Shown: piece after piece, positions 23,201 to 35,300 of the stretch
Position numbering within the stretch: position 1 is the stretch's first letter
How the letters are laid out: each line of letters opens with the position of its first letter
Source of the DNA: Takakia lepidozioides
Lineage: Eukaryota; Streptophyta; Takakiopsida; Takakiales; Takakiaceae
NCBI GenBank assembly: GCA_030704615.1
Contig: CM060733.1
Location: forward strand, 6,262,001 to 6,326,000
Length of the DNA stretch: 64,000 nt
Direction of reading: 5' to 3'
Notes under the pieces: generated by a model
Databases searched by the model: none
The model's input: the letters and a program-made list of their open reading frames with translations, nothing else
Told to the model about the DNA's origin: nothing
Position numbers and translations under genes: made by a program

Positions 23201-25352
23201 CTCTTCATTTTGGAATTTTTCTATGCGCCACTTCCGAATCAAACGTTTCACAGATCTCTTGGGGTGTTGGGGAAACACATTTTGATCTCACTATGATATA
23301 ATCCACAATGGGTCATTCCCCAGTTTGGGCTTTCTCACGAGTCCACTGCACTAGGTCTCCTTTTGACCTATTATTCAAGGTCAAAAGCTGAAGTTCTTCC
23401 AGGCAGTTTAGTCGAATTCAGTTTGTCCTCACCAAAAGGCCCAATGGTATCATCCTGATGAAACCTTTACCCACTTGGGCATTGAAGTCTCCCAATAAGA
23501 CCACCTGACCTTTGGCGAGGATCTTAGCACAGTCCAGCTTTACGTCTTCAAAGGCTTTGTCTGCATCAGCACTCAGGTCCCCTCTGTGGGCATGTAAACA
23601 CAACCCACAAATAGGTCCTTCCTACTCACGCCGCCCTTGAATTTCAGTTTCAGCAAGATACTGTGCTCATACCGCAAACCCTTGTTGATAATTTCACAAT
23701 TGTCACACAAGAAATAACGGACAAAGAAGCCAACACCTTTTTGACGATGCTTGGCAGAGACCGCCTTAAGTGCATGCATCTTACCAAACCATCTATAACC
23801 ATTGACATCTCCAACCAGTTTGTCTGAAGTTTCCCATGTCTCTTGCCCTGCACAGATATGAATACCATTTGCCTGAAGAACTTGTCCCACTTCAAATTGT
23901 TTCCTTTGGTTAGTCAGCCCCGAGAAGTTGAAAGTGCCCAGCCGCAAGCCAGCCCTTTGCATATGGATTGTTTGCCGTCTAGGTAAGCCTATGATTGCTC
24001 CTGGACGGCCAACCAATCTGCAAAGGGGGGTCAATAACCCCGTGTGTCCATTAAGTCTGAACGCAGCTGGGACTTTAAGAGACCTCAGCACACACAGAGG
24101 GCCACTAGTCACACGCGCTCAGACTGCCCAACGCCATTGACTAGTCTGTTTGCGCTGACTAAACTGTGCCAAGAGCTAGCAGAAGAAAGACATGAGGTCT
24201 AAATGTCCGGGTTGTCTATAGTCTACAGTTCCACCCTGCCATATGTAATAGGTAACATGCTTCAACTGGTTAGTTTAACACGGACTGTTTGCCAATGGAG
24301 GAATCTTTTTCTTTTTTTGGGGGTGTACATTTATGTGACTTTCTGAAAATATCGGTAACTAAAATCATAATTTTAAGTTAAATTGAGGCTACATTAACTA
24401 GTATTTATCCTTAACTTCCAACTCTTGTGCCAATAGGGCCTTTGCAGAGGACTGCTAGTCACGCTTACCATATGGATCCACTGAAAGTTGCCTCTACACG
24501 GACTCTATCCTTTGTGACTGTTGGAGAACGTGGGGATGTAGTTCCGGACACACACAGTGGGGACCTTATACCGGCGCTATGCTGGCCTTTTCTTCTCCAT
24601 GTGTGTTGACATCATGGACAATGAGCTAGCATATCTCGAGAGCATTCATTTGTTCGTTGAAATCATGGACCATGTCTTCAGCAATGTGTGTGAGCTGGAT
24701 TTGGTTTTCAATTTCCACAAGGTCTGTTCTTTGCTCCATCATTGATTTCTCCCATGTCCTCAATGTCGATCCTTAATGCACATTCCCCTTGACTGGCATG
24801 GTGTTCTTACTATATGTTTTATTTCTGAAGCTTAACAAATTATGAGCCAATTCAATAAACTTGCTGAGTCTTCTGCTGGCTGTTTCTGTGTAGCTTTCCT
24901 TCTCTTGTGCTCAAGGTGTGATCATGAAACATGGAATCAGTGTGTACTGTGGACCAAGTTGACAATGTTCTCCTGTATTGGCAGGTCTATTTGATACTCG
25001 ATGAGTTCATCCTGGCGGGTGAATTGCAAGAGACTAGCAAAAAGGTAGCATCACTTTGTATGTTTTGATGTTCTGGTTCTCATGTCAGACGTCTTAGCAT
25101 TCAGTTCATTTACAAGTTACAGTTTTGATATGCACCTTGGTAGTCTAGGGCAGTTGAAGAAGTTCTGGAAAATCTTAAACATCTTCACTATGCGCTCATG
25201 CTTGGATAAAGTTGTGGTAGACATGGTGCCTGGGGAGTTATGTGCCCTCCCCACAGCCCTGCCAACTAGGCCTCATTGAGAAATTGCTTTTGGTTTGTCT
25301 GCATCTGCAGGCAATTATCGAGAGAATGGGTGAGCTTGAGCGGCAGGAATAA
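20224..25352 (+). CDS. AP2S: AP-2 clathrin adaptor complex sigma subunit
   Basis: The small subunit of the plasma-membrane clathrin adaptor AP-2 stabilises the core and contributes to dileucine cargo binding. Exons: probably 20224-20226 (ATG directly before a gtactt donor), 20836-20934, 21137-21187, 24542-24721, 24985-25044 and 25311-25352, giving 144 aa. Motifs: [97 protein letters not shown] and [13 protein letters not shown]. An alternative start is ATG 20827, giving MMQ before IRF; the split-ATG model reproduces the family's MIRF start. Exon 4 begins [15 protein letters not shown] where the family has FRTHKVIYRRYAG, a two-residue gain. Intron 3 (21188-24541) contains an antisense LINE. 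Confidence 0.96.
21490..24170 (-). mobile_element. Degenerate, internally deleted LINE (non-LTR retrotransposon)
   Basis: Read on the minus strand, the 5' part (24112 to about 23400) encodes an endonuclease of the exonuclease-endonuclease-phosphatase fold: [40 protein letters not shown] and, after a frameshift near 23590, [14 protein letters not shown]. Next come reverse transcriptase N-terminal blocks at about 22880-22450 ([52 protein letters not shown]) with in-frame stops. The catalytic palm with its FADD-type motif is absent. Sequence then jumps to the C-terminal region 22391-21681 ([21 protein letters not shown]) ending in a [14 protein letters not shown] zinc knuckle. It is immobile as it stands. 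Exact ends and target duplications were not found. Confidence 0.92.
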
Positions 25353-26839
25353 GGATGGACTCTTTTTCCTTCTCTTTTGGATAATGAGGAAACTTTTTGA
25401 AATAATCAGCTAGATGGCAATATATTCATTCGCCCAATGTTGTGATCTACTATTTTTGATAGGGCACAAAAGGTAGGGTTGTACTGTTTTACCCATTTGA
25501 AGTAAAGAGCTGTGATTAGGTTTAGTTTAGTGGCTGGACAGATGAGGTCTTTTCCCTTTCAATGATGGAATAGATGTTTCTTTCTAGCCATCAGAGGAAA
25601 GGCATCAGAGTTTACTAGGTCTACTATGAGGATTATAGTTTAGGTGTAGGGATGGAATTATGTCTAATCACTGTGTAAAATTATTTTGGTGCACATGGTT
25701 CAAAGAAACTGCTATCGAAGCAGAATCATGAACAAAGAAAGAGAGGTAGCTGAGGTCCCAATCTTGGCTGAATAAGAGTCTGCAACAAAAAATCAGGTGC
25801 AATGCACACTACTCATGTTGATGTTCCCTCGGGTATGGTGGAATTTGGTACCTTGACAAGAATGTTGCATGTTGCATGTTCTGTTAAATAGTGAATATGT
25901 GGAAAAAATGGGAAAGGATGTGCATGGTTATACATGGACTATACCGCAAATGAAACTTTTTTGGAGCTTAAACCATAATCGTGGGTATGATTTTTCTTAA
26001 ATCATTATCCGGGGGTATTACCTGGCCAATTCCTGCCTGGTGCCACCCCAATACCCGTCCAAAAATCAGGAACTGGGCGCATACCCAGACCTTAGCAATG
26101 GATGGACATATCTCTATTACCTGTAACCGTCGGTAATCTGAATCCACTAGTTTTGAAATAATGGACCAGAATCCACTAGTTGGTGCATATTTTGGATTGT
26201 CCCAACCTAAAGCGTTTTATATTTGTTTGTTGAGCATGATCAAACTCGATACGTATACACCATTTGTACATGGCCATGAAACAAAGTCCCTCCTCTTTCC
26301 AGTGAACAAACACCTGAGACACATTCTGTTAGTAGAACATTCACCGCTGCAGGCCACATGGCAAGGCACTGCGGCGGCGGGCGGACCAGCGATCCATGTG
26401 ACTTACCGTTGGGTAAACCAACGATTCTAAATGAGGGAAGGATGGCCCTTGAGGACGGTGAAAAATTAACCCCTTTTCCGATAAGCCATTGGGCACCCAA
26501 GAGTGAACATCATCCCAGACCAATCGGTCACGAAACAAATCATACCCACAAGTCAGGGTGACACAAGCGCAGTTATCCCAGCCGCAGGTTAAACAAGCGG
26601 CTAGTTGCGTAATGGCTCCACCCTAAAACTTCTAAGTATAAAATCTCTTTAAAATGTTATCTTAAAATAAAATAATCACATATTTATGCTACATTTTAAA
26701 CATGATTTGCGTAAAAGAAAAATTTATTTATTTACTTCTTCATAAAGCTGGGGATAGAGGCCCTAGTAGAACTTATTGATGTATGAATTAAATATTGATG
26801 TATGATATTACAAAACTGATCTTTCGATTTACTAATCAT
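25353..26839. other. AP2S 3' flank and intergenic DNA, no gene recognised
   Basis: This begins with the AP2S 3' UTR and becomes AT-richer with distance. Only short open frames are present on either strand and none carries a recognisable domain. Confidence 0.5.
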
Positions 26840-27012
26840 TAAAATATTAAAATGCTTGTTGAAATATTAACTGTAATATTGAAATACTTGTGGAAGAATT
26901 AGCTGAGATACTGAAATACTTGCTGAAAAACTCGCTGAAATATTAAAATACTTGCTGAAAATCTTGATTGAAATATTGAAATATTGAAATCTTGATGTAC
27001 TGAAATATTGCA
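26840..27012. repeat. AT-rich degenerate short tandem repeats
   Basis: Variants of gctgaaatattgaaatacttg follow each other with spacing of roughly 15-25 bases. The flanking 26600-26840 is also AT-rich. It looks like a decayed low-complexity minisatellite. Confidence 0.65.
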
Positions 27013-28770
27013 CTTCACATGCACGGCAACAGACAAGGGGAAAGAGCATGAACAGGGAAGAATGGGCACTCATCACCACAGGAGGCTTACCAGGAATAGT
27101 AAAAAGAAAAAAAGAAAAACAACTTCATTAAACTAAGAGAAATGAAATGAAATTAAAGTGAGAGAAAGAGAGGAAGAATAGAGCGATTCTATTTGTGACT
27201 GGAAGATCAAAGCACTTAGGGGATGAAAAACAAGGCAGAAAAGAACAGGTGCTGACGTTTACCTCAGGTTCTGGCAAGATGTTAGGTTTCTTGCTTTACA
27301 ATTCACTAAGTGTGTGAAACCCTGCAAAGCTTTATTTACACTAAGTGGAAAACCAAGAAGCCACTCCGGGTTCGCTCTGCAATAAATTGTGCACGGAGTC
27401 AGAATACGTACGAATGACTTTCTTGAGCAAGAGATGCAAGAGAAAAGAACTCACTAAACATTCTGCCCGAGCTGGCTATGGCATAGTGCCGGCAAGGTAC
27501 ATAAGACCCATTCTGACTTGCGTGCAAAACCAACTAGAGAATCAAGAGTTAGAGAAAAGAGACCTGTCAGGGACGACCGCTGGGTCAGCAACAGCCTTCC
27601 GGATAATGGCACTCAGAGGTGCGTTCTCTCGCAGGCTCCTTGCTCACCACAGGTTCGCTGGCGCAGTTTACTCCATGTGTAGACACAGACCCCACCAAAG
27701 ACTAAATTGTGCCAAAAGAAAATGAAGGTGCTGTTACATCTGGTGAAGTATGCCAGTGTCTTTTGGAACCCTCACGAGAAGCCAGTGGAAAAGGGTGTAT
27801 GCAATTGCTCGCATATAGCAAAACATCTCTAGAGCTTGCTCTAGGTGATTTTGAAAAGGTCGCCACGCTCACCTTCCAATAAGGACCCTCGATAGAAAGA
27901 GATGGTGGACCCTCGATAGAAAGAGATGGTTCAGAGCAACTTTACTGACCATAGATTGTTGCACCTAGATTTGTTCTAGGAAACACTCAACTCAGGTTAT
28001 CACACTAGTTCCTATGCTGAATTGCGTCTGCTACTCTCTGTAATCTAACAGGCATTCACCGGTTTGCCTTGGTTGTCCCACCATTGACTGGGATCAGAAA
28101 AGTATTCATTCCACAGCTACTCCTCATCTCTGTTACGTGTTTTTGGATACTTTCCTGTTGTCACGTTGGCGGTATCATGTCAAAGTCACTCCAAACTATC
28201 AAAGACTCACTCAACCAGCTAACTTGCAGAACTCAACATGGAATTTGAGGGCCGATTATGATAAGAGCGAAAAACAGGGTGAAATGTGTTGAAGAAGGTA
28301 CCTTCATTAGCAGTGCCTGATTTTATCAATTGTGCCGCTGCTGCTGCGACTTCCAGTTGACCATCTACCAATGCAGGTTTCTTGTAGCTATGGATCCACA
28401 GGGAATCATAGGTAATCTTTAGCTTGAAATTCGGCCCTCTTGGATGAGCCAAACGCTACACCTGCTCCTTAAGCTATCCATGCTCTACACAAACCTTGCT
28501 GCTAGCATCCTTGCCTTACCGCAGTCCTCTCTCCATCTCCTTGACATTCTAGGGTAATTGAACGCCACGGATGACGTCCATTCAACGAACTTCATCAGTA
28601 CAAGGGATTTCGTCATCCATTTCGACCCGTGTCCTTCTGTCCAAAAATAGATGAAACTCCGCATAAAACATCCAATATTTTGTACTTATGCCACCTTTTG
28701 GTGGTTTCATTTTTGGGTCTTATCCAATCAAGGTACATTCCAGTTAGCATTTAAGTGGGGGAATTATGTG
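27013..28770. other. Intergenic, no gene recognised; 24 bp direct duplication
   Basis: A 24 bp unit beginning ggaccctcgatagaaagaga is present twice back to back at 27883-27930. A forward open frame at 27345-27725 and a minus-strand frame at 28219-28452 (with a plausible donor, gaag before gtacct) have no recognised homology. The latter could be an isolated exon but has no supporting neighbours. Confidence 0.4.
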
Positions 28771-28980
28771 CTTCATGTAGGTACTCTCTAGTGGAGGTAG
28801 GGTAACTTCATGTAGGTACTCTCTAGTGGAGGTAGGGTAACTTCATGTAGGTACTCTCTAGTGGAGGTAGGGTAACTTCATGTAGGTACTCTCTAGTGGA
28901 GGTAGGGTAACTTCATGTAGGTACTCTCTAGTGGAGGTAGGGTAACTTCATGTAGGTACTCTCTAGTGGAGGTAGGGTAA
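28771..28980. repeat. Perfect minisatellite, 6 x 35 bp
   Basis: The 35 bp unit starts cttcatgtaggtactctcta and ends gtggaggtagggtaa. Six copies follow without a single difference, filling exactly 28771-28980. Each unit ends in ggtagggtaa, reminiscent of but not identical to the plant telomere repeat. It lies about 370 bases upstream of the VPS34 start codon. Confidence 0.97.
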
Positions 28981-29282
28981 CTGTACCTATCATTGCTGCA
29001 TTTGCCTCCACAGCCGCTCATGTGGTAACAGGAAAGCAACCACATTGCTTGAGGTAGTGGTGCACAACAGACTTCATTTGGTGTCCCCCCCTGTCCTCTA
29101 CTTTATGCACCCTCAACTAGTGAATCAAATAAATTGTGGTCTGTGACATAGGTATATGTCGACCTAATATTTAGTGGTCGACCAGGAGGCTTGAGAGAGG
29201 GAGAAGGAGAGGGTTTGAAGAAACACACGCAAGAGAGAAGGCAGACAAGGTAACGCAATGTTACGTCCACAAGAATCCAACG

Positions 29283-29308
29283 CGAGAGAGAGAGGGAGAG
29301 AGAGAGAA
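29283..29308. repeat. GA-rich microsatellite in the VPS34 leader
   Basis: An interrupted GA run (gagagagagagggagagagagaga) lies 40 to 65 bases upstream of the VPS34 ATG. GA/CT runs are common in plant 5' leaders. No function is claimed. Confidence 0.7.
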
Positions 29309-29349
29309 TAAGGTGAGGCACGGTCTGGAGAGCAGCGCAGGAGGGAGAG

Positions 29350-32300
29350 ATGAATGGAAATGAGTTTAGGTTCTTCTTGTCATGTGACATCAATTTGCCA
29401 GTCACATTCCGTGTTGAAGCTCTTGATGGAGACCTGCCCTCCACTCCTCCTTCAGGTTTGTCACACCTTCTCATTCTCGCTGTTCTCCAAGGATGTGGGA
29501 TGCATGGATCGATTTCTATTTTATGTCCACCGTTTGCTTATAACATTCGATTAGCTATATCTCGGAGACGTTTGAATTAGGATACCAATTGGTATGGTGG
29601 AACAGAGCTGAAACCTCCAGTGTACGTATCTGGTGCCACATCTGTGGGCTCATGCACTTGTCAGCTTAACTAATCCAAGTAGGAAGTTGTCTGATTATAA
29701 CACAAGGTTTCATCAATCAATTTTGGTGATACCGTAGAGCTACTGGTCTCTGAGAAGATGTCTGCTCTCGAACATCAAACTTAAAGACTAGATTGGATCT
29801 TTATAGAATACCAGAATCACTGCATTTTTATATTTCTGTAGAAGCTGGTCATATGGGTCAAAACACATGAAGGTTTGAGTAGATTTCGTACCGAGGTTTA
29901 ATTTCAGTCCCCCCCCCCCACACACCTCCACAATGCTCTAAAGCGATGTGAAACCACCCTTGGAGAAGAATGAACACAGTTTATGTAGGTTGAAAGTAGT
30001 ACGTTGGAAGCATTTCATGGAAAGCGAAATATTTGACCAGAACCGCCCAAATACTTCTGCAACCTTAGTATGTTCCCTTTGGTCCTGTATTTTTCCCATC
30101 TGCATCTGGCATATGCTTATGGCACATCTCTGGGATGGTGTCAGGGCTTAGGGTTTAGAAGGAAGATGTCATCTGAGGCTCTGCATTCATGTACAATTTG
30201 TGGCCCCATGTGAAAAGTTAAAGCACAGCACCAAGTTCCTCTTGATTTGATGGTAATCAACCGAATGTACTCGTCAGTCCATGTATACCACATTCATAGC
30301 CACTTGGCTCATGCACAGGTATAGGCATGCGGGCTGCTGAGCTCCTCACTCATGCCTTAGTCACCCTCCATCCTGCCATTGCCTGTTGTGATATGGTCTA
30401 TAATTACCAATGTTGAGGAACTCAGATTTGGGCCAAGAGATCAGTCAGACATTGGAATATTTCAGTTGGATTTCTGCTACTGGACAATTGTCAGTCTCTA
30501 AGCTGATTTTTGTATATTATATTTGTGGCAGAGACAACAAATGGTACGTGGAAGACCATGCCAGAGCTCTATGTAGAGTGCTCCCTTTACATTGACGGTG
30601 TCCTCTTTGGTCTCCCCACACGGACGAGGCAAGTTTGAAACTTTTCCCTTCTCGAAACTTATGGAAAGAGTGGGCTGGATGTAGAGGGAAACCAGACATC
30701 TGGAACTGGCCAGCTTAATCTGCAAGCTAATATTCTTGGGGCGCACTCTGGGGCATTGAAGAGACTCTGTAGCAGGAAAGGAGGGAAAACAATTGCTGTC
30801 AAACACTCTAATAATTATGAGGGGTCATGAAAGGTTCTGTTTCTTGAACTCCCCTTCTTTTCTTCCTGTGATCTGATGGTCAGTTCGAGAAATACACGAT
30901 ACAGCTGCCATTCAAATGAGCACTGACTAGTCCAAATTGATACCATGTGAGTGCTCACTGGATGGGAAATCTACTCTTTAGACATGGCTTACTGTAGTTG
31001 TGGCCATGTGTGAGACTCTCTGGACATATATAGTTGGTTCTTCTTGCTCTAGGAAAGTCTTGAACTCCACCATACATTAGCACAGACCCAAGGAGGCTCC
31101 TTAAGCAAGCGAGAGAGGAGAGAAGGGGAGTATGGGAACCCACCAGTAGATGGCTACGTTGAAGACACAGATTCCGCAAAGCTGGAGTATCTCATAATCA
31201 GCAGTACAGAAGTTATCAATTTTTCGAGTTGTATGTGAGAATTGGCATGCGGGGTGGGGGGACCACTGCAGGCTGGCTTCAATTGAAAAACCGTGCCGGT
31301 GGAATGAGCTAGTTACTCTAAGTGCCAAGTATCGTGACTTGACTGCCAATGCACAGCTTGCTCTTACTGTTAAGTTTGTTCATCATTTGTCCTTGTGGGT
31401 GTAGACCTCACATTGTACCTTCCTTGTAGAATGTACTCATAAGACGGTGTTTGCCGTAGAATATCTTCCTTGTAGAGTTGAAGATGTATGAGCAGATGCA
31501 TTCACTCTGGTGTCATACTCCAAGTGGGAGCATATGAATTAAGTCAAACCACCTTGGAATGCCCTGGAAGATCTCCATAGCTGATGCATCTGACTCTGTG
31601 AATTTATGTCTTGGTTAGGGCTTGGGTGTATGTACCAGTTGTCCATCCATCTGCAAGCAGTAGTACCCCAGTGTACTGGGATCAAGTGAGAAAGACAGTA
31701 ATGAGAGGAAAGTAGGGATCACAGTCTATTCTTGGACATGCCGACTCGAAGAAACTAGAAAAGGTGTGATTGAGCGGCATACTGGGCAGCGGTGCAGGGT
31801 TAGTGAGCAATAATGAATTTTCAGAGCTGTAGATCATTACTATAACTATATCCTTTACCTTGCTGGCTTTTTTTAAAAGCAGGTTTGGGATGTTTCCCAT
31901 CCAAGGCAAGAAGTGGCTGTAGGTGGGGCCACTCTTGGCCTATTTAGCAGCAAGAAACAGTTGAAGACTGGCAAGCAGAAGCTGCGGTTGTGGCGTGGCC
32001 GAGAAGCGGATGGTTCAGTGCCTACCAGTACTCCAGGCAAGGTGTGTGGCAATTCTGTATATCAACCACACGTTTATTAGACCTCTGTTGGTGTTGGTAG
32101 TGGATTGTATTTGACACAAAGGTTCTCATCAACTGCCACCAGGGTATGCAAGTGGTGGTCAGCATAGCCAATGATCATCCAGTCACAGGGGATTAAGTGC
32201 TGCTATAAAGGCTTGCAGTTCCATCATACTGAAGAGGACGACAGTTGAACTAAGCTCTACCACTCTAGCCTTTTGTGCCTCTAGTATGGAAGCTGCTCTT

Positions 32301-35300
32301 GTCAAAGGGTGATGGGCCTCAGGTGCCCGAAGTGTCTAGCAGATACTGCAGTGGTGAGGCCATTGTGGTCCCACTTACGTGATCCTTGGTTGAAATCTAC
32401 CTAGGCTTATGCTTGAGCTCACCCATGTAATCAACCTACTTGAATGGTTTCACTGCGTAAGCTGATCATCAAATGGTCAGGCCTTTGCCTTCCAGTATTA
32501 GTAAGTGGAAATCAGGACTACCTCCGCAAATCTGGCGGCAACCAACAATCACCACTTAAGTCACTTTTCTTCAGGTGCCCAAGCATGAACGAGGGGAGGT
32601 GGAACGCCTGGAGAAGCTTATGAACAAGTTTGAAAGGGGCCAGGTGGCACATATTGAGTGGTTGGATCGCCTAACGTTCAAGGCTATTGAAAGGATCAAG
32701 GATGAAGAGAGCAAGCGAAATGGCAGCACCCATATCCATCTTATTGTGGACCTTCGCACATTTGAGCATCCAGTAGCCTTTCAGGTTCTTTCATGCACTT
32801 AGAATCACTGATTTGCTGATGCTTTGCGCATAGTCTTTGCGAGAAAGAATTGGAAACACGTTCTTCAAGTACTCCAGATAGGTTGAAAAGCTTGACTCCA
32901 TCATGGAATGGGTGGTCTGATGAACAATTTGTGTTCCACCTGTATGATGAGAAATCATTCTAATCAAGTGATACTCCAAATGCAGGAGCTTGGTGCAAAC
33001 CTGTTAATGCAATCACCCATTTCTCCCTCAAATGAACTAGTGATTGTTTGGGATCCGGAGGTTGGCCGACAAAACCCATCCGAAAACAAGCAGCTGAAGC
33101 TTGCTCGCAGTGTAACGCGTGGTGTGATTGATCGTGATCTAAAGCCCAATTCTAATGAGCGGAAGTAATACTCTCTTTCCCCTCTCTAGCTCGGCTTCTA
33201 GTAGCTTCATAAAGACAGTTTTCGAAGGTCTATGTTTAAGTGGGCTTTTTTTCTTGCCTCCTCCCTTAGTAAGCTAGTTCTGATAGAAATCTCTTTTCAC
33301 CTTGGTTGCTGAGACTTGGTGATGAACAGCCTATCTCTCTCACTCTCTCCCTTTCTCTATAAAAGTGAAATCAATAACTCTTCAACCGGCCTGTTGAGTT
33401 TGCCTGTGGACAAGTGCCTCTGTGAGCACCTTAATGGCAGTTGCGGGAAAATAAGTTTATACCTGCAGCTTAGCTGCGGGGATAAGTTAAACCCTGGTGT
33501 CCACAAAGGCTCCTGGAGGGTTAGTCCCCCACGGGGTCAATGGCCTTAAGGTTATGGCAAGCCAACATTCACAGGGAACGGCATGAGTACATTCTCTTCC
33601 TTTCTCTTTGTTGTGTTCTTGTCAGCACAGTGCAGCAGCATTTATCGTCTTTTGGTTCCTATTTGCAGGGAGATCCAGAAGATCCTCAAGCATCCCCCGA
33701 CACGAAGCCTTAGTGGAGAGGAGAGACAGCTGTTATGGAAGTTCCGGTTTTCTCTCATGTCTGAGAAGCGTGCCCTCACCAAATTTCTTCGCTGTGTTGA
33801 CTGGATTGACGCCCAGGTCAGTTTCGACACCAAGTGCTTGTATGCTGTGTAAGCTGCAAGGAAAATGCTACCGTTTCGTCAGGGATGGGGCCTGGAGGGT
33901 GTTGCACTTGACCCTGTCTGGATGGTTTGTTATCTTTGTTGTAGTAGACAATTTTCTGTGGGACTCCATCAGCTAAAGTGCCTTGGGCTTTATCTCTACC
34001 CTGACAGGAAGCAAAACAAGCAGTTGATCTAATGAGACGATGGGCACCCATTGATATAGCAGATGCTCTGGAGCTTCTTTCTCCCGTTTTTGAAAGTGAA
34101 GAGGTAGAGGTCTCTTCTCCATGTTTGTTTTTGTCCATTCAATGTTCAAAATTTAGCACTGCAAGGTCAACATTGTATCATATCTTCAAGATCATTCTAA
34201 CAGACATATTTTAGGGGAAGGTGGTTCTGGATTGTGCTGTCAGTAACAGACATCTTCTTCCTCTCTCCCTCTCTTTCAACCAATGGATTTAACAAGAATT
34301 TGTTGAATGGATTTTTTGTGTAGGTTCGCGGACATGCCGTGACAGTGCTAGAGGGAGCTGAGGATGAAGAGCTTCAATGCTACTTACTTCAGCTGGTCCA
34401 GGCCCTTCGCTTTGAACGTTCTGACAAGTCCCGCCTCGCCTGTTTTCTTGTGAAGAGAGGTGCCCCCTTCATCTTGGCCACATAGCTTGTTTTGATGTAT
34501 ACTGTGTATGTTTCCTTGTGCATACATCCCCACTACTTGACAGACGCTCATTAGACTTGGTTTGTTGTAGCCTCATGGGCATAGCCTTCGCATCCAGTTT
34601 GAGGGCAGCATATTACGGGGTGGAGTGGATAGGAGGAGAGGAGAGGAGACGTGGGCAACAATTGTGGTGGGATGCTCTCTCTAACTGTGAAACCTACCTA
34701 CCAAAATGAAGTTGACCCTGGCCAACCATATTTTCCATGGAAATTTCTTCAGTAAACATAGTGGGAAGAGGTGCAGGGTTAAGAGGAGAGCTGTGGCAGT
34801 TGAGATACCTAATTGTGCTTGTACAACTGCAGCTATACAGAAATTTGAACTTGCCAGCTTTCTTCGATGGTATGTCACGGTGGAGCTCCATGACCCTGGT
34901 TATGCTAAAAGATTCTATTCCATCTATGAGATCTTTGAAGACAGCATGACAAAGGTTTGTCAACGTTCCCTTCCTGCATTGTATGGGCAAAGGAGCTTGT
35001 CATGTCGTCTAGTGGTTATGGAGCTGCTGCACCAATGTATCTGGTCTAGGGGTCAACAGGGCTTTGTTGGAGATGTGGTACTCCCAGCTTGCCAAACTGG
35101 GTACTTGGCTCTTCTGAGTCTTTAGGGGAATACTTTGGCAAAGAAGATCATCCATTGGGCTTAGCAATTGGCCATCAGAGAATTGGCCGTCTGTCTAGTT
35201 GAACAGGGCCATGCGAGTTTTGTAATGCCATAGCAAAGTTTTTTCTCAGATGGGAAGGGGTGGTCATCTAGTTACGGAGGGCATAGAAGGTTCAGCCTAG

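Noticed and set aside
27345-27725. 126-codon forward frame as a gene
   Set aside because: There is no recognised domain, no upstream promoter-like context, and its composition matches surrounding non-coding DNA.
28771-28980. CRISPR-like array
   Set aside because: Units are directly adjacent with no spacers and the DNA is plant nuclear; it is a minisatellite.
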